Shown here piece after piece: positions 39,337 to 50,154 of a DNA stretch of 64,000 nt. The first letter of the stretch is position 1; each line of letters starts with the position of its first letter. Origin of the DNA: Spirometra erinaceieuropaei (Eukaryota; Platyhelminthes; Cestoda; Diphyllobothriidea; Diphyllobothriidae); assembly GCA_902702965.1 (NCBI GenBank), contig CACRXP010000396.1:103193-167192 (forward strand), given 5' to 3'. The notes beneath the pieces are model-generated. The model ran no database searches, was not told the origin of the DNA, and saw nothing but the letters and a program-made list of their open reading frames with translations. The translations under genes were made by a program, and so were the position numbers.

Positions 39337-40160
39337 TTCCAGAGTGTGAAGATTGGCAGCACTTCCAGCAGCAGCAGCAGTGCCCTCTTCTGTCAGATGG
39401 ATTCGTTTCCCTGAGGCCGTGAGGGGTGACTTGAAAGAGAATGGATACAGACATCGTTGAACTGCCCCCCCCCAAAAAAAAATTATTGGTGATACCAGCA
39501 CTTGTTACTTGGAGATTGTGGACAGCGGGTGCTGGAAACGGAAGAAATCCGCCGGCTGTCTAGTGTTCTTCGCGATCGCTACCAGTAACGACAGTTAGCT
39601 GGGCTTTCAGTCGCATTAACACCTCCACGAATCGACCTATGCGTCCACTAGCTCCTTGGGTAGTTGGGTTGATAAATGACTTCTGGTCATGCAACACTGT
39701 GCTGTAAATCCCCGGGAGACGGTTGTTGTGGACGATACGTTTACGGGATTCCGGTGTTCGGAAACTCGGGGTTACCAACATCTGTGACGGACAAGCATGT
39801 GAGACCAACTGCAACCACACGCACACAGGCAATAATTTCGTTCCGTCTAATGTCAGAAGTCAAGGAGCTGTGAGAACTTCTTTATTCTGTACACAGGGCA
39901 GGTTGCGGTCATTTGACTGTTTGCTTGTGTGCCAGAGCAAAGCGTCTGTTCGGGAGAGCGTCAGCCACGGTGTTTTTTACGCGGATGTCACATGTCCGTG
40001 TCCACCTGAGTGAATGCTTAGTCGAGAGCTGGACATGTAATTGGTTGGGTTAGGGTCAGCGTCGGTTGGCATGACAACAAGGGAACGCGGGTAACAAACC
40101 AGACTGTCTGACGCTCGTGAGCCGTGACTCATCGCAGCTACACAAAGAGGCACCCACGCT

Positions 40161-40270
40161 CAGGCCTAGGGTCTGGCCGTGCATCAGCGGTGTAGGTTAG
40201 CGCAGTTGCCGCTGTCATTGACGGACAAAGAGACGCCGTGAAAGGAGGCATTGGGGCGGTTGCTAAAACA
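40161..40270 (-). repeat. LTR remnant (5' side of gypsy element)
   Basis: Partner of 35264-35376. The stretch 39840-40160 between this and the protease should hold the rest of the LTR and gag, but nothing is readable. Confidence 0.55.
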
Positions 40271-40413
40271 CTCTTTGCTGTCTCGGCGAAACATGCATAA
40301 CCTTCGCTTTCCTGCGACGACGATTCCCAATATTTCATAACCCCCATTTCTTTTGGCTCATAATTCAGTCCTACAGGTAACTACGCGGTGCGCTTATACT
40401 AATTTTCTGCATT

Positions 40414-40867
40414 TTGAACGGCCTGGACTGTTGCTTAGTTCCCAGTGATTTTTTCGCTCAAGCTAACGCGCCCACTTTGCGCGGTCATCCTCTAAAATTA
40501 CGCTTAAGTAAAGCAAGGGTCAATGGACGAAGGTTTTGTCCCAGTAACAGAGTGGTTGCGACGTGGAACGCCCTTCCTAGTGGTGCTGTACTCTCCTGTG
40601 TGTATTCATTCAAGTGTATACTCGAAACGTATCAAGCTTTCAAATTACCAGCCACACTGACACTCACATGACAAGCCACACAAATTACATATGTATATAC
40701 TACTTGCAATGAGCAAGTAGGCGTTCGCGTTTGACCTTTTCGCGTGCAATTATGTGAACAATCAACTTTTCACTTATCGGTGTTTTTTCTCACACAATTT
40801 GTAACCAATAGTTCGTTGAAAGGCGCCCGTCTATCTTTCCCTTAGTGAAAGTGAACTGAACTGAAAT
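40414..40867 (+). mobile_element. LINE 3' end (non-LTR reverse transcriptase C-terminus)
   Basis: The frame 40414-40671 contains LRGHPLKLRLSKARVNGRRF and CPSNRVVATWNALPSGAVLS, then a stop. This is the typical C-terminus of a flatworm non-LTR reverse transcriptase and is related to the fragment at 38068-38255. A 3' UTR of about 190 bp ends in GTGAACTGAACTGAAA (40852), a short repeated tail. 5'-truncated, as is usual. Confidence 0.8.
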
Positions 40868-40869
40868 TT

Positions 40870-41600
40870 TGCCCAGCCCGCTTTACTGGTTATCGGTGCC
40901 GGTGTCGATAATTACTTGAAGGCAAACTCGGGTAGACAGCAGCGTCTAGCGCTATCACATGGTTATTGTTGCGCATGTCGCTCTATATCTTTTAATACCT
41001 AGACCGTACATGGCGAGAATGTTCCATAAATGAATAAAGGCAGACAGAAATTCCTCAAATGAGATTTAAAATCTGTTCGTCACCTTCTGGGACGTTTTTT
41101 TGTACCGGTGTGCGTACTATCCATTCAATTTACTAGATATAAATGTCCTAAGGACACAAGAGCAAGGGACCGGGGTTATTCACACAATACCCACGTCCTC
41201 TAGCAACCAATCGGCTGTCGTGAGCCGTTTTATATGGAGGTAAAAAAATCACATAAACCAACTGTCCTCACGCACGCAGTCATCGTGGGTAGTCGTCCAT
41301 CTATAGACGCATTCGCGAAGCTATCCTATGATTTTAAACAAGGTTATTTAATCCTGTGTGTCTACTTGCCCGTCTGCGACTGTTCAAGTTGAAGGGGAGT
41401 TGTTTGGGAGGAAACGCCCAGCGGGTTATAACCATAACCGAACATAGGAAGGTGCTGGAAGGAGGCCTATAGAAGTGCTTAGGGTCTGAAAGCGTTTAAA
41501 ACTGAATGAAACGCTGCTAGCTGCAACTTCGGCTCAGTCATTTATCTCTTCTGGTATTGGAATATTTGTCAGTGTCGCGGCTCTCGGCAAGATCTTTTTC
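40870..41600. other. no recognised feature
   Basis: No gene or repeat recognised before the tRNA-Val block. Confidence 0.5.
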
Positions 41601-41737
41601 TCCAAACGGCAAAACCTAAGTAAAAGTTAATAAAAGAAAACGCGCTTAGGCGGTCTCCTTGTAGTGGGTGGGCGTCAGGTGTTGTGAAAATGGGCGGCGT
41701 TGTAAACCAAGAACGCAGTTAGGAGACCACGGAGCGT
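41600..41737 (+). repeat. duplicated 5' flank of tRNA-Val
   Basis: AAAAGAAAACGCGCTTAGGCGG to GTAGTGGGTGG here corresponds to AAAAGCAAAACGCG.TTAAACGG to GTAGAGGGTGG at 45705-45740, upstream of the second tRNA. The duplication therefore includes flanking DNA and is not a retroposed tRNA. Confidence 0.75.
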
Positions 41738-41810
41738 GGTTCCGTGGTGTAGTGGTTATCACGTCTGCCTAACACGCAGAAGGTCCCCAGTTCGAAACTG
41801 GGCGGAGCCA
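41738..41810 (+). tRNA. tRNA-Val(AAC)
   Basis: 73 bases. The acceptor stem GGTTCCG pairs with CGGAGCC (one T-G pair), followed by discriminator A. D arm box A TGGTGTAGTGG, anticodon AAC at 41771-41773 in loop CTAACAC, T arm CCCAGTTCGAAACTGGG with a perfect 5-bp stem. The sequence follows the eukaryotic tRNA-Val pattern (GTAGTGGTTATCACGT). CCA is not encoded, apart from a chance CC after the discriminator. No long T run follows within 10 bases, though TTACTTTTG is at 41820. Confidence 0.95.
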
Positions 41811-42171
41811 CCTGAGGTCTTACTTTTGCCTCATCACATGCCAACACCACAGCCTCGTGTAAATGCCGAGAACCCACGTGAGTGTCTGAATGCGCCTTTC
41901 GCCAGTACGTAATTCAACCACTTTCAGTCCAGGCAGACTTTTCTACTCCCTGCGCCGTACTAGATAGGACATTTCAGAGGCATGCATAAACTCTGCCAAT
42001 TTACCACCGTTTGTGCAGGCAGACTGCTCATTCCACGTGGATGAGAGAGTTTGCTCCCGGAAACGGATGTGCTTGCCCTGAAATATTACTATTTTAGGGT
42101 GACCTTGATATCCTAATAGCAATGAAAGCCGACTCTACGTTAAACTGTTGTCATTTGCCCATTGCTGCGAT

Positions 42172-42360
42172 TTGATTGGCTGTCGCGACCCAGGGGCCTG
42201 GCGTCGCTAACTGCGCAGATGACTGCTCGCTTGATTATTGGCAAATCGATCGGACGAGCGCTCTGTCACGCCATTTCCTGCTCACCCACGCTGCTGCGCG
42301 CACGCGGTTACTGCTCTCTCGTTGTCCATTGCCCGCCCTTCGGCGGGTCTTCACACGCAA
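42172..42360 (+). repeat. GC-rich block, duplicated at 45328-45500
   Basis: Shared words: TGCTCG.TTGATTATTGGCA (TTGATTATTGGCAAATCGATCGGA against TCGATTATTGGCAGATCGATCGGA, split by differences), CACGCCATTTCCTG, CACGCTGCTG. Copy 1 is downstream of its tRNA; copy 2 is 400 bp upstream of its tRNA. The block looks promoter-like (GC-rich, next to an ORF in both places). Confidence 0.65.
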
Positions 42361-42390
42361 GTACTTGTCTTTTCAACTGACGTGTTCGCC

Positions 42391-42680
42391 CTAGGCACTA
42401 GCAGGCGACATCGAAAGCGTCGACGCCATACCTCGTCATCAAGGAGGCGCAAGAAGAATACTCTGAAAGTCTGCCTGCGCTGGATAGTGGAAAATTTTGT
42501 CCAGGCGGCAAAGACCATAGAGGATATGAAGGTCAAACAGTCGGCAGGGACATGGGTGTTGCTGCGGCTCAACACCCACTCCAGCACCGCACGGGCCTGG
42601 GTTCCAGCGCATGGGTACCCTGGAGGAGCTGGATGAATTTACAAACGCTATATTGGACGCAAAGTTCAGACAGCAAGCGG
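42391..42680 (+). CDS. possible exon or short gene, unassigned
   Basis: Two frames stay open. One gives RRRKKNTLKVCLRWIVENFV and QAAKTIEDMKVKQSAGTWVL (part of ORF 42238-42636). The other gives MGTLEELDEFTNAILDAKFR ending at a possible donor CG|GTAAAT (42681). Neither resembles a family I recognise. The basic start and helical look suggest real coding, but the frame is uncertain. Confidence 0.3.
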
Positions 42681-42865
42681 TAAATATGCCCAGTAATTAA
42701 ACATTTTTTACTAGATTTCCTACCTCATGGCAAACGGGGGTGATAGTATTTCCGCCTTCGCGGATAGGACGTTAAGTATCCTGTTTGATGACAGGATTAC
42801 CCTACACGGACGTCTTACGGCCGGCCCCAGGGGAAGAGGGCTTTCTTTGAATCCAATTTTATTAT

Positions 42866-43027
42866 ATGTCATGTAACAACATAGATGCTTTCGCGGTGTG
42901 GAACGATGCGTGCAATTACGACCAACACCAGCTGGAGAAGGCCTTCCGAACTGCCTTGAGGAAGGCTTATGACAGATTGCACAAAAGAGGTTATAGGCAT
43001 TCGACCTCACTATGTCCGGACGGTTAG
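42866..43027 (+). CDS. possible 53-codon ORF or exon, unassigned
   Basis: Begins MSCNNIDAFAVWNDACNYDQ and continues HQLEKAFRTALRKAYDRLHK to a stop at 43025-43027. The composition (charged helix, little bias) looks like protein rather than noise. An alternative is an exon starting after an AG near 42885. No family recognised. Confidence 0.3.
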   Translation: MSCNNIDAFAVWNDACNYDQHQLEKAFRTALRKAYDRLHKRGYRHSTSLCPDG

Positions 43028-43439
43028 TGATATCTTTATAACACTTAAACCCTTAATTCATGTTTTTGTACTACTATTCTGCTGGCATACACTGTTTCAA
43101 TTGACACCGCAATTAATGTCGTCTTCTTTGATTTTAGACAACAACTATGACGGGAACATAAAAGACAGAAACCATTCATCCCCGGGGCCGGCCGGTCCCT
43201 CAACACAGCCCTAAATTGAGTCAATTGTACATATTACATTTATTCCCTATTTTTTGTACAGCTTTTCCCCCGTTCGTATTTCGCCTTTTTGGAGATTAAT
43301 ACTTCTAATATCTCTTTTAAATAAAAAGCCATTTAAAAAAAAAACCAGACTTCCTTATGTCCTGCTTAAGGGAAACCAACATCGGGGTGATGCAGGGGGA
43401 CAAACGGATGAGGTTGGGGTAGGGGTTATTTGTAAATAA

Positions 43440-43615
43440 AGGGGTGGGTGTTCCGTCCACTTAAGCGTCGTCCGGCGGAGTCTCGTAGCTCAGGTGGCTA
43501 GAGCGTTGGCTGTACTAAAGCCTTCCCCTTACTGCGTGGATTACAATCCCACCGAGACGCCGAGTTTTTCACAGTTGGGTCAATATGAATTATTTAAAGT
43601 CTGTCGAAATACCTG
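43440..43615 (+). mobile_element. SINE-A, copy 3
   Basis: Head from GCGTCGTCCGGCGGAGTCTC through box A TAGCTCAGGTGGCTAGAG and box B-like GGATTACAATCCC, then GAGTTTTTCACAGTTGGGTC and GAATTATTTAAAG. It directly abuts the Penelope-like terminal repeat at 43630. Confidence 0.78.
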
Positions 43616-43629
43616 TGAATGTAGGTTTA

Positions 43630-44710
43630 GAAGATGAAGATGCGACCACTGGAACAAGAAATTTATTGGCCTGACCTTTCGGATTCTAACTCGAATCCAT
43701 CATGAGAGACAGTCGCAGATAAAGGTGCTGGTGGCACAAGGAGTGCAGTATTTATAACACGTGACAGCCGTGGGACCATATGCGATACTGTAATTAACAG
43801 CTCTCTCAATCATCGCTGGGGTCGTAATTGATGCGGTAGTGGCTTGTCAGTCCGAGTCGTTAATAGCCGTGATTTCTTCATCCGTGCTGTATGCAGGTGT
43901 GACGATTCCTCGGCAAATTGGCTCACTGTCACTGTGATAATTGCTTGCCCGCGCCCTCCCCACGTGACTGATTCCTCTGCCCAGGGAAAATCTCAGAACG
44001 GAATATGGTAAAGGGGAGGTCATTGTGCTTGTTGATGAATTGCGGGCCTGAGAACCATGACTCGAGCATCTCGCGGCTCACGCGGTTGTCACCCCTTGCG
44101 AGGATTTCAGCCTCTTGAAATTTGAAAATATGACTGGGTCCCGTCGAGTGTGCCACCACCTGAGAGCTAGCGTCTTCATGCCTCATTGCTGCTGCGTGCT
44201 CGGCAATTCGCGTACGGAGTAATCTCCCAGTTTCTCCGACATGATTGCTTTGTCTGCAAATACACCTGATTCGGTAAACGACTCCAGACGTTTCCTGCCG
44301 TGGCAGTAGGTCTTTGGGTGTCATGACTTGGCGTCTGATGGTTGCTTCCGGCTTGTGTGCAACCCTAACTCCAAGTAGAGTGAGAAGACGATTGACGGCT
44401 TCCGTGACGTTCCTCACGTGCGCAAGCTCCCGCCAAATTTTGGGGCCGGTTGGATTTGGCCTCTGGTGTCGTTTTCGTATGTACTGGTTGACGAAGTTGC
44501 GCGGGTAACCATTGTCTCTCATTACCCGTCGAAGATATTATAATTCAGCAACCTTGTCTACCATTGCACTGCAGTGCGTCTTAACGCGCCGGTATAGCGC
44601 CCTTATGCAACCGCGTTTGAGAATCCGAAACGTCAGGCCAGTAAATTTCTTGTTCCAGTGCTCGCATCTTCACCTTCTCAGCTACTACCTGGAACTCGCC
44701 TGTTCGCTTC
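43630..44710 (-). mobile_element. Penelope-like element family 1, 5'-truncated, with inverted ends
   Basis: Coding strand is -. The left flank (43630-43790) is a terminal repeat in the coding orientation with a hammerhead remnant (core CTCATGA, GAAA present) at about 43660-43705. The right flank (44617-44710) is the same repeat inverted: GAATCCGAAACGTCAGGCC and TTTCTTGTTCCAGTG.TCGC. The ORF sits between them. The inverted upstream repeat matches the layout at 38.7 kb and 31.5 kb. Confidence 0.8.
43929..44522 (-). CDS. Penelope-like C-terminal region with GIY-YIG endonuclease
   Basis: 197 codons, uninterrupted. Residues 1-75 are the tail of the reverse transcriptase thumb (FVNQYIRKRHQRPNP). 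From about residue 80 the GIY-YIG fold starts: SGVVYRIRCICRQSNHVGET, GRLLRTRIAEHAAAMRHED, then HIFKFQEAEILARGDN and REMLESWFSGPQFINKHND. The Y..I.C.C....VGET....R..EH spacing is that of Penelope-type nucleases, with the catalytic Arg and Glu of the R..EH and E.W boxes visible. The reverse transcriptase fingers and palm are missing, so it cannot be autonomous. The open frame suggests a fairly recent insertion. Confidence 0.82.
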   Translation of the reverse strand: MRDNGYPRNFVNQYIRKRHQRPNPTGPKIWRELAHVRNVTEAVNRLLTLLGVRVAHKPEATIRRQVMTPKDLLPRQETSGVVYRIRCICRQSNHVGETGRLLRTRIAEHAAAMRHEDASSQVVAHSTGPSHIFKFQEAEILARGDNRVSREMLESWFSGPQFINKHNDLPFTIFRSEIFPGQRNQSRGEGAGKQLSQ

Positions 44711-45327
44711 TGTTAGAATGTAGATTTGTCTGCGCATAGCATCTGCGCAGAGTCTGTGCCGACTGTCTGACCGTCTGCGCAGATTCTAGACAGAATTGTT
44801 ATTAGGGGTACTAAGGCCACCTGTAAAAAGGAAACGGTGCAACACGAGAGTTCTAGGACGGAACATCTGTTGTTCTTTGGCACAAAAACCGAAAAAGTGT
44901 ATTAGCGCTACATGTTCGTTTTTATGTGGCAATTCGGACCTGTGGTAGCCCTACTCTTAGCGCCTGTCGAAACGCTGGGCCTCGCGCGAGTGTCTGCCAG
45001 TGCGCACAAGGGTTGTCTGGCGTTCGCCCACTCGCTTTTCAACTGGCCAATCAGATTCAGGGACAAGTTAGACGTGTTTTGGCCTAAGACTGACGCATCC
45101 CCTGACACACTTGGGACGCTGCTGTTCCGGGCATCGGTGATACTTTCCTCTGGCTGCCAACTTCCATTCCCTTCTCCAGTCGTTCTGTACAGAATATCCA
45201 ACCCACCCAAGTGGCGTCCATCTTCTCTTTCCACTCAGGACCGAGCCTGAAGGTGGTGGTGGCCAGCGCTCCTAGCAGGGAAATACGAATCCACACTATA
45301 TCCTCGACCTCTAATCTTAACTGCAAT

Positions 45328-45500
45328 TTGATTGGTCCCCAGCGGCCCTGGCGATTGCATCACTAGGGTGGGCAAATGAATGCGTGCTCGATTATTGGCA
45401 GATCGATCGGATGAAGCGCTTGCTTTCGCGATAGTGCTCGTGCACGCCATTTCCTGTTCTACCACGCTGCTGTGTGTGCGCAGTCGCTTCCTCTTTGCTA
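45328..45500 (+). repeat. GC-rich block, second copy (see 42172)
   Basis: Partner of 42172-42360. The following ORF (45553-45783) starts MFKPIPKKTLRRNDNQAVNE; it is unlike the sequence beside the first copy. Confidence 0.6.
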
Positions 45501-45807
45501 TACCTTATTCATCGACCCTGTTCATGAACTGTTTCCTGCTATTTTTAATATGTTCAAGCCGATACCAAAGAAGACATTAAGAAGGAATGATAATCAAGCA
45601 GTTAATGAAACCCTACGCCAAAATGCCGAGGATATGACGGCAAGTTGCCGGTCCTACTCTTCGTCATCGCCGTGGGGTGGTTTCGCCTCGTCAACCGATA
45701 AAAGCAAAACGCGTTTAAACGGTTTCCTCGTAGAGGGTGGCGCGAAATGTTGCATCAGAAGGACGGCGTTGCTGGCTAAGTAAGCATTTGGGAAGCGACC
45801 TGAGCGT

Positions 45808-45880
45808 GGTTCCGTGGTGTAGTGGTTATCACGTCTGCCTAACACGCAGAAGGTCCCCAGTTCGAAACTGGGCGGAGCCA
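45808..45880 (+). tRNA. tRNA-Val(AAC), second copy
   Basis: Identical over all 73 bases to 41738-41810, anticodon AAC at 45841-45843. Seven bases upstream (GAGCGTG..) are also shared. The copies are 4070 bp apart. Confidence 0.95.
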
Positions 45881-46059
45881 TTCGGTCGACCTTTTCTCAT
45901 CAACATCGCAGTCGTGTGCCAATGGCGGCGGCTGTGCAGGATTTTTGCTCAGCAAGTACATAATGAAGAACTTTCAGCCTTGGCACTGTTTCCTACCCAC
46001 TGCCTTATATGTGACTGGACATTTTGGGAACAAGCTTTGTCGCCTATCGCTTAGCTAAT

Positions 46060-48360
46060 ATATCAATGCTTGAGTGAGCAGACAACCGTCCACAGATAGT
46101 TGCTGCCGCCTCGATATGGAATTGACACTAGGAACCTACTTCACCGCGATAGAGTAAGTTGGCGATGCTTGACGAAGCTGTCCAATCTCATGTTTCATTC
46201 TGTCCCTGTACTGCCTGATCATGGTCAATGGAATAAACATCCAGTGGACGCTTGAACCAGCCGTAACGCAGGCAGAGGGTGGGACCACTTTGACCGATGC
46301 AACGCAACACATGCGCCGTCTTGATGCCAAGGCCCCTACCCGAAATGGGTTGAGGCGCCTACATCAAGCGCAACACCAGATCGATTTGACGGGTGGCGTC
46401 TATAGACGCCACTGTGGGATCCGTTATGTGAAGTTAGGTTCTGTGGTCTAACAGCTGTATCCACTCCGTAAGTCAGTCAAATATCAACTGGAAACTACTT
46501 TTCGGTGATAAGCAGTATGACGTGTGAATGAAAACAGGCAAAAACAAACTCTGACAGATTCGCGTTTCGTGATCTACGTGGTTAAAATAATTCCTATTTA
46601 ATTTAAATGAGTAGTATAATGATTTACACATGTAATCGGTGGGAGTGTGAAGGCATACTGACGCGTCCCCGCCCATTCTCACCTCGGACAAGAGTAGGCT
46701 AGTCGTGAGGGTAAAAGATAAGGAAGAATCCGATTCCGCACGATCAGTAACGACCCCTTATGGCTCAGGTATTAGAGCACTCAGTCAGTTCGCTTTCTAA
46801 TGGTGATCCCTACGTGGAACCTTCTGGCTGTGTGGACATACATTTCCTCAGTCTGCGCCGCAGTCATGTGCAAAAGACGAGAGGTTATTCAGACGTCCGG
46901 ATTAGCCTTTTGTTAGCAGTACATGATGACAGGGGTGTTGTGTGCGGAGATCCACGTGGCTGTACGGTCACGCCGGACCTCCGATACAGCTGGATAGACC
47001 GAAGGACTTTACACCGATCAGAGTATCCATCCGCATATGTACTACCGGCGACTGCCACTCACAAAGAAGCATCATAGGAGGCGTCATTTGGGCCGCGATC
47101 GCAGCAAGTGGTTATGAGCAAAACACCGACGATTCACACCAAACATATCGCTGATCCCTGTGGGTTCTTCTACTTCGTCCCCATTCTGACACTCAGCTCT
47201 CATCTGCGACTCAACGAGACCGTGCTCAGCACAGCGCCCAGGCTAGACGGGGGTGTCCTGCGTGTATGTATGTGTGTCGCATCGGCCTGGTCGGCCGCTT
47301 GCGAATCCATAATACTGAGACTGGCGCACCGGTGCCTGGAGCACCAACGAACTCTTGACGCCATCGCCTCAACTGCTCACACTGCCTACGCACATTCACT
47401 CACCGCATGGGCCTATAAGGCTACACGCGCCTCCATGACAACTTGCGGTAAAACACGGCAGGCTATACCATACCATCACAGGCGCAAGTTGGACTTGTAC
47501 ATCACTAAACGTCATAATGTTATTATATTACTGCTTTTATTTCAGTAACGTTAATTTTATAGTCTTTTACTAGGTCCGCTGAGATAGCACCAATTATCCA
47601 TAGACAGACTACTGTACAGCACATTTAGTAACGTTAATGTTTTTTATACTTGGAACAATTTGTTTATCAGTCTGGTTTCGAAAACTTTGCCAATCTGAAA
47701 AAAAACTTCTGTAGCTGTTGGATGTTTCCATTTTCAAATTTTTTATATAATTCGTCTTCCTTCTAACAAATAGGAAGTTAAAGGTTCAACACTTATGTGT
47801 CCTTCAAATAAACTGAAACTGAAATATCTCAACTAACCAACACTTAGACCATGCATGACCATACCCAACGCCACACAACGCAAGCACGTCACTGACACCT
47901 CTTACGTAAGTAATAACTGTGTTCCTCGGCTCCTTGCTCATGCTGTTCCCCGCTGCATGTGTGATCCGGACCTGAAACTACCACGGTGCGCCAAGCGCCG
48001 TGGCTTGGAAGGGTGCCGACTGACGCATTAACCCAGTCCACACAGTCTGCCCAGTTGAGTGTGTTTGTGTGAAGTGACGGACTGATGAGCTGATGAGAGT
48101 CAGGCCACTAAACGTCATAATGTCACCTGACCAACATCGTCTTAGCATTTATTTCGAACAGTTTATTATTTCTGTTATATTACTGCCTGTATTTCAGTAA
48201 CGTTTATTTTTATTTTTGTCCCAGGTCCGTTGAATGCGACTGTTGGCATCCAGTTAGTTTCCCTCAGAAACTGAGTGACGGACTGATGGGCTGATGAGAG
48301 TCAGGCTGCAGCTCCTCCCTCCTAACGTGACCTCTGATACGCATGTAAGATGCATACCGC
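46060..48360. other. mostly unrecognised; one short direct repeat
   Basis: TAAACGTCATAATGT followed by TTATATTACTGC, ATTTCAGTAACGTT and AGGTCCG occurs at 47506-47578 and 48112-48231. A tail-like AATAAACTGAAACTGAAAT at 47806 may be the 3' end of a LINE, but no reverse transcriptase sequence was recognised before it. The ORF 47108-47548 is unassigned. Confidence 0.45.
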
Positions 48361-48369
48361 CCACCCTCT

Positions 48370-49020
48370 GTTAAGTGAAATCCTGGTGTTTGCGTTTGGG
48401 GGGCAGGTCGTGTGTGTGGCGCGCGCAGACGAGGTCAGTAGACTATGTCAGCCACTACGCCCATTCCCGCACCAGACAAGTGACCGGCTCGGTCAGTGGC
48501 TGGGGTCTGGGAATAGGAATAGAAAGTGAGGTCGACGACTCGGCGCATTTACCTCAACATAGAAATTCGGCGCGCTGGAAGCTGTTGCTTGGAGAGTTGC
48601 CAACTGACTGGATAACTTTTAACTCGTGGCCTAGTGTGTGTTTGTGTGGACTGGTGGACTGACAGACTGCAGTGCCTTCTTAGTGTGATCTCCATGACAC
48701 TCCCACCTAATGGAGCATGACCTACCCCCTCCCCCCGTCCTCTTCTACTGTGTGTAAAATTTTGATTCAGTGTTCGCGTTGGATCAGGACATGTGTTGGT
48801 ACGCCTAAGTGCGGGTTTACGCCGTGCCAGTCACCTGCAGACTCGCCCGCCTCCGGTCTTTTTAACTTTGCCTTTACACTGGGTTCAGATGGGTGAGGTG
48901 ACAAGAATGCGATAGGTGCTGCGCAAGTCTTCTATCACTTAAGACTAAATCACACGCAAGTCAACATCCCTGCTCTCACCGTGCTTTGGAGCACATGGTG
49001 GATTTCTTCGTTCTCGAGGG
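48370..49020 (+). repeat. interspersed repeat D
   Basis: GTGTGTGGCGCGCGCAGACG near 48411 and core ATAGGTGCTGCGCAAGTC near 48912, then GGAGCACATGGTGGA near 48988. Confidence 0.7.
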
Positions 49021-49399
49021 TATATCTTTTGTGTGTCTTCACACCCGGTAGTCCATGCACGAATACCCCTCCGTCTTCCACACTCCTAACCGAAACTTCT
49101 ACAGAGTGCTGCATGAAATGACGTAGGCAGCTAAGACTAACTCCAATTGTCTTCCCATTAAACAAAAGTTTTGGGATTTTTCAGCGCTCTTGGATGACTA
49201 ACTAACTCGATTGTAGACCAGCACAGCTTACCCCGTCGAGGGAGGATGGAGCTAGGAATGGTGCCCTAAAGATTACTGGTAAAGCGCGCCGTCGCACGCT
49301 GACTGTGGCTTGTGAGCGCAAAAAATGTCGTCCTAAAACCAAAATAAACAACAACCTCCCTTTACGTCCCTGTGTCTCCCCTCAGTTTGGCAATGACGA

Positions 49400-49590
49400 G
49401 GGAATCAGGTGGTCACTCCCGGCTTATTATCCATCGACAGCCAGTCATGTCCACTTTCAAGTTTGGGCAACCTGGGCTTCGAAGCGCGAACCATTGGTAA
49501 CTTGTCGCTAAGCAGTTTTAGGCTTTAATATTGAAGTATGTGCCCGTTTTCCTGTCGGTTGCGACCAAGTATATTCACTGTTATGATTAT
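49400..49590 (-). mobile_element. SINE-B, strongly decayed
   Basis: CCCGGCTTATTATCCATCGACAG and GCCAGTCATG on + are the inverted hammerhead region with both core boxes damaged. CCTGTCGGTTGCGACCAAGT near 49549 is the inverted head. Confidence 0.55.
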
Positions 49591-50154
49591 GGGATGCGTA
49601 ACGGATCAGACGTGTCTCGTAACCTGATCCGCAGACGTTCTTTTGACCCAAGTGTTCATTACCTTTTCTGGACCGACTCTTAAATGTCATGTTCTGGTCA
49701 CTTTTCTCCAAGTTCTTCCTCAAATAATTTGTGAAAGCATTAACTCGACATGTATGTGATCATCGGGATTCTGGCAAACCTCAACTTTTCGGTTCGAGTG
49801 GTCGTAGCCGACTACCACGCGCATTATCAGTGATCATCCCTCTTATAAGGTACTGCATTCAGGGGAGTGTGGTCTCGGCCCCCATTCTCCAAAAGGCTTA
49901 CATCGTGCTCCATTAGAGTCTAAAAGCGCATATACATGACCTTCTTGTCTCAAACGTGGAAGATTGGCCGCATATAGCAAGAGAGAAAACGATCACTTTG
50001 CGGTCAGGTGATTTAAGACATTCGCATTTGATCATGTGTTCAATGACTCCAGTCCCATATCACAGCAATGAAACCTTTTTGAAGACACAAGTCCACAACT
50101 CACTGATGCTCGGTAAAGTACTCTTGAAGTCGTTCCTTCATCGTTTTCAGTGAG

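Larger units (their letters stand above)
35264..40270 (-). mobile_element. Ty3/gypsy retrotransposon, CsRn1-like, decayed and nested
   Basis: Parts in the expected pol order on the - strand: protease active site (39258-39336), protease flap and reverse transcriptase start (38256-38705), reverse transcriptase core (37057-37676), spacer and integrase (35830-36640), integrase tail (35523-35777). A 110-bp block starting CAGGCCT and containing GGTTAGCGCAGTT and GGCGGACAAAGAG.CGC flanks it at 35264-35376 and 40161-40270 in the same orientation, a likely LTR remnant. Frameshifts, stops and two insertions make it inactive. The CsRn1 label rests on the recalled layout of its integrase tail and protease. 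Confidence 0.8.

Noticed and set aside
45737..46054. 105-codon ORF across the second tRNA
   Set aside because: Its frame runs through the tRNA gene and has no homologue; a shadow ORF.
47108..47548. 146-codon + strand ORF as a gene
   Set aside because: No recognisable domain, and it ends in AT-rich, repeat-like sequence also present at 48.1 kb.
48080..48120. Hammerhead at CTGATGAGCTGATGAG
   Set aside because: No GAAA box follows at a workable distance and no stem I partner was found.
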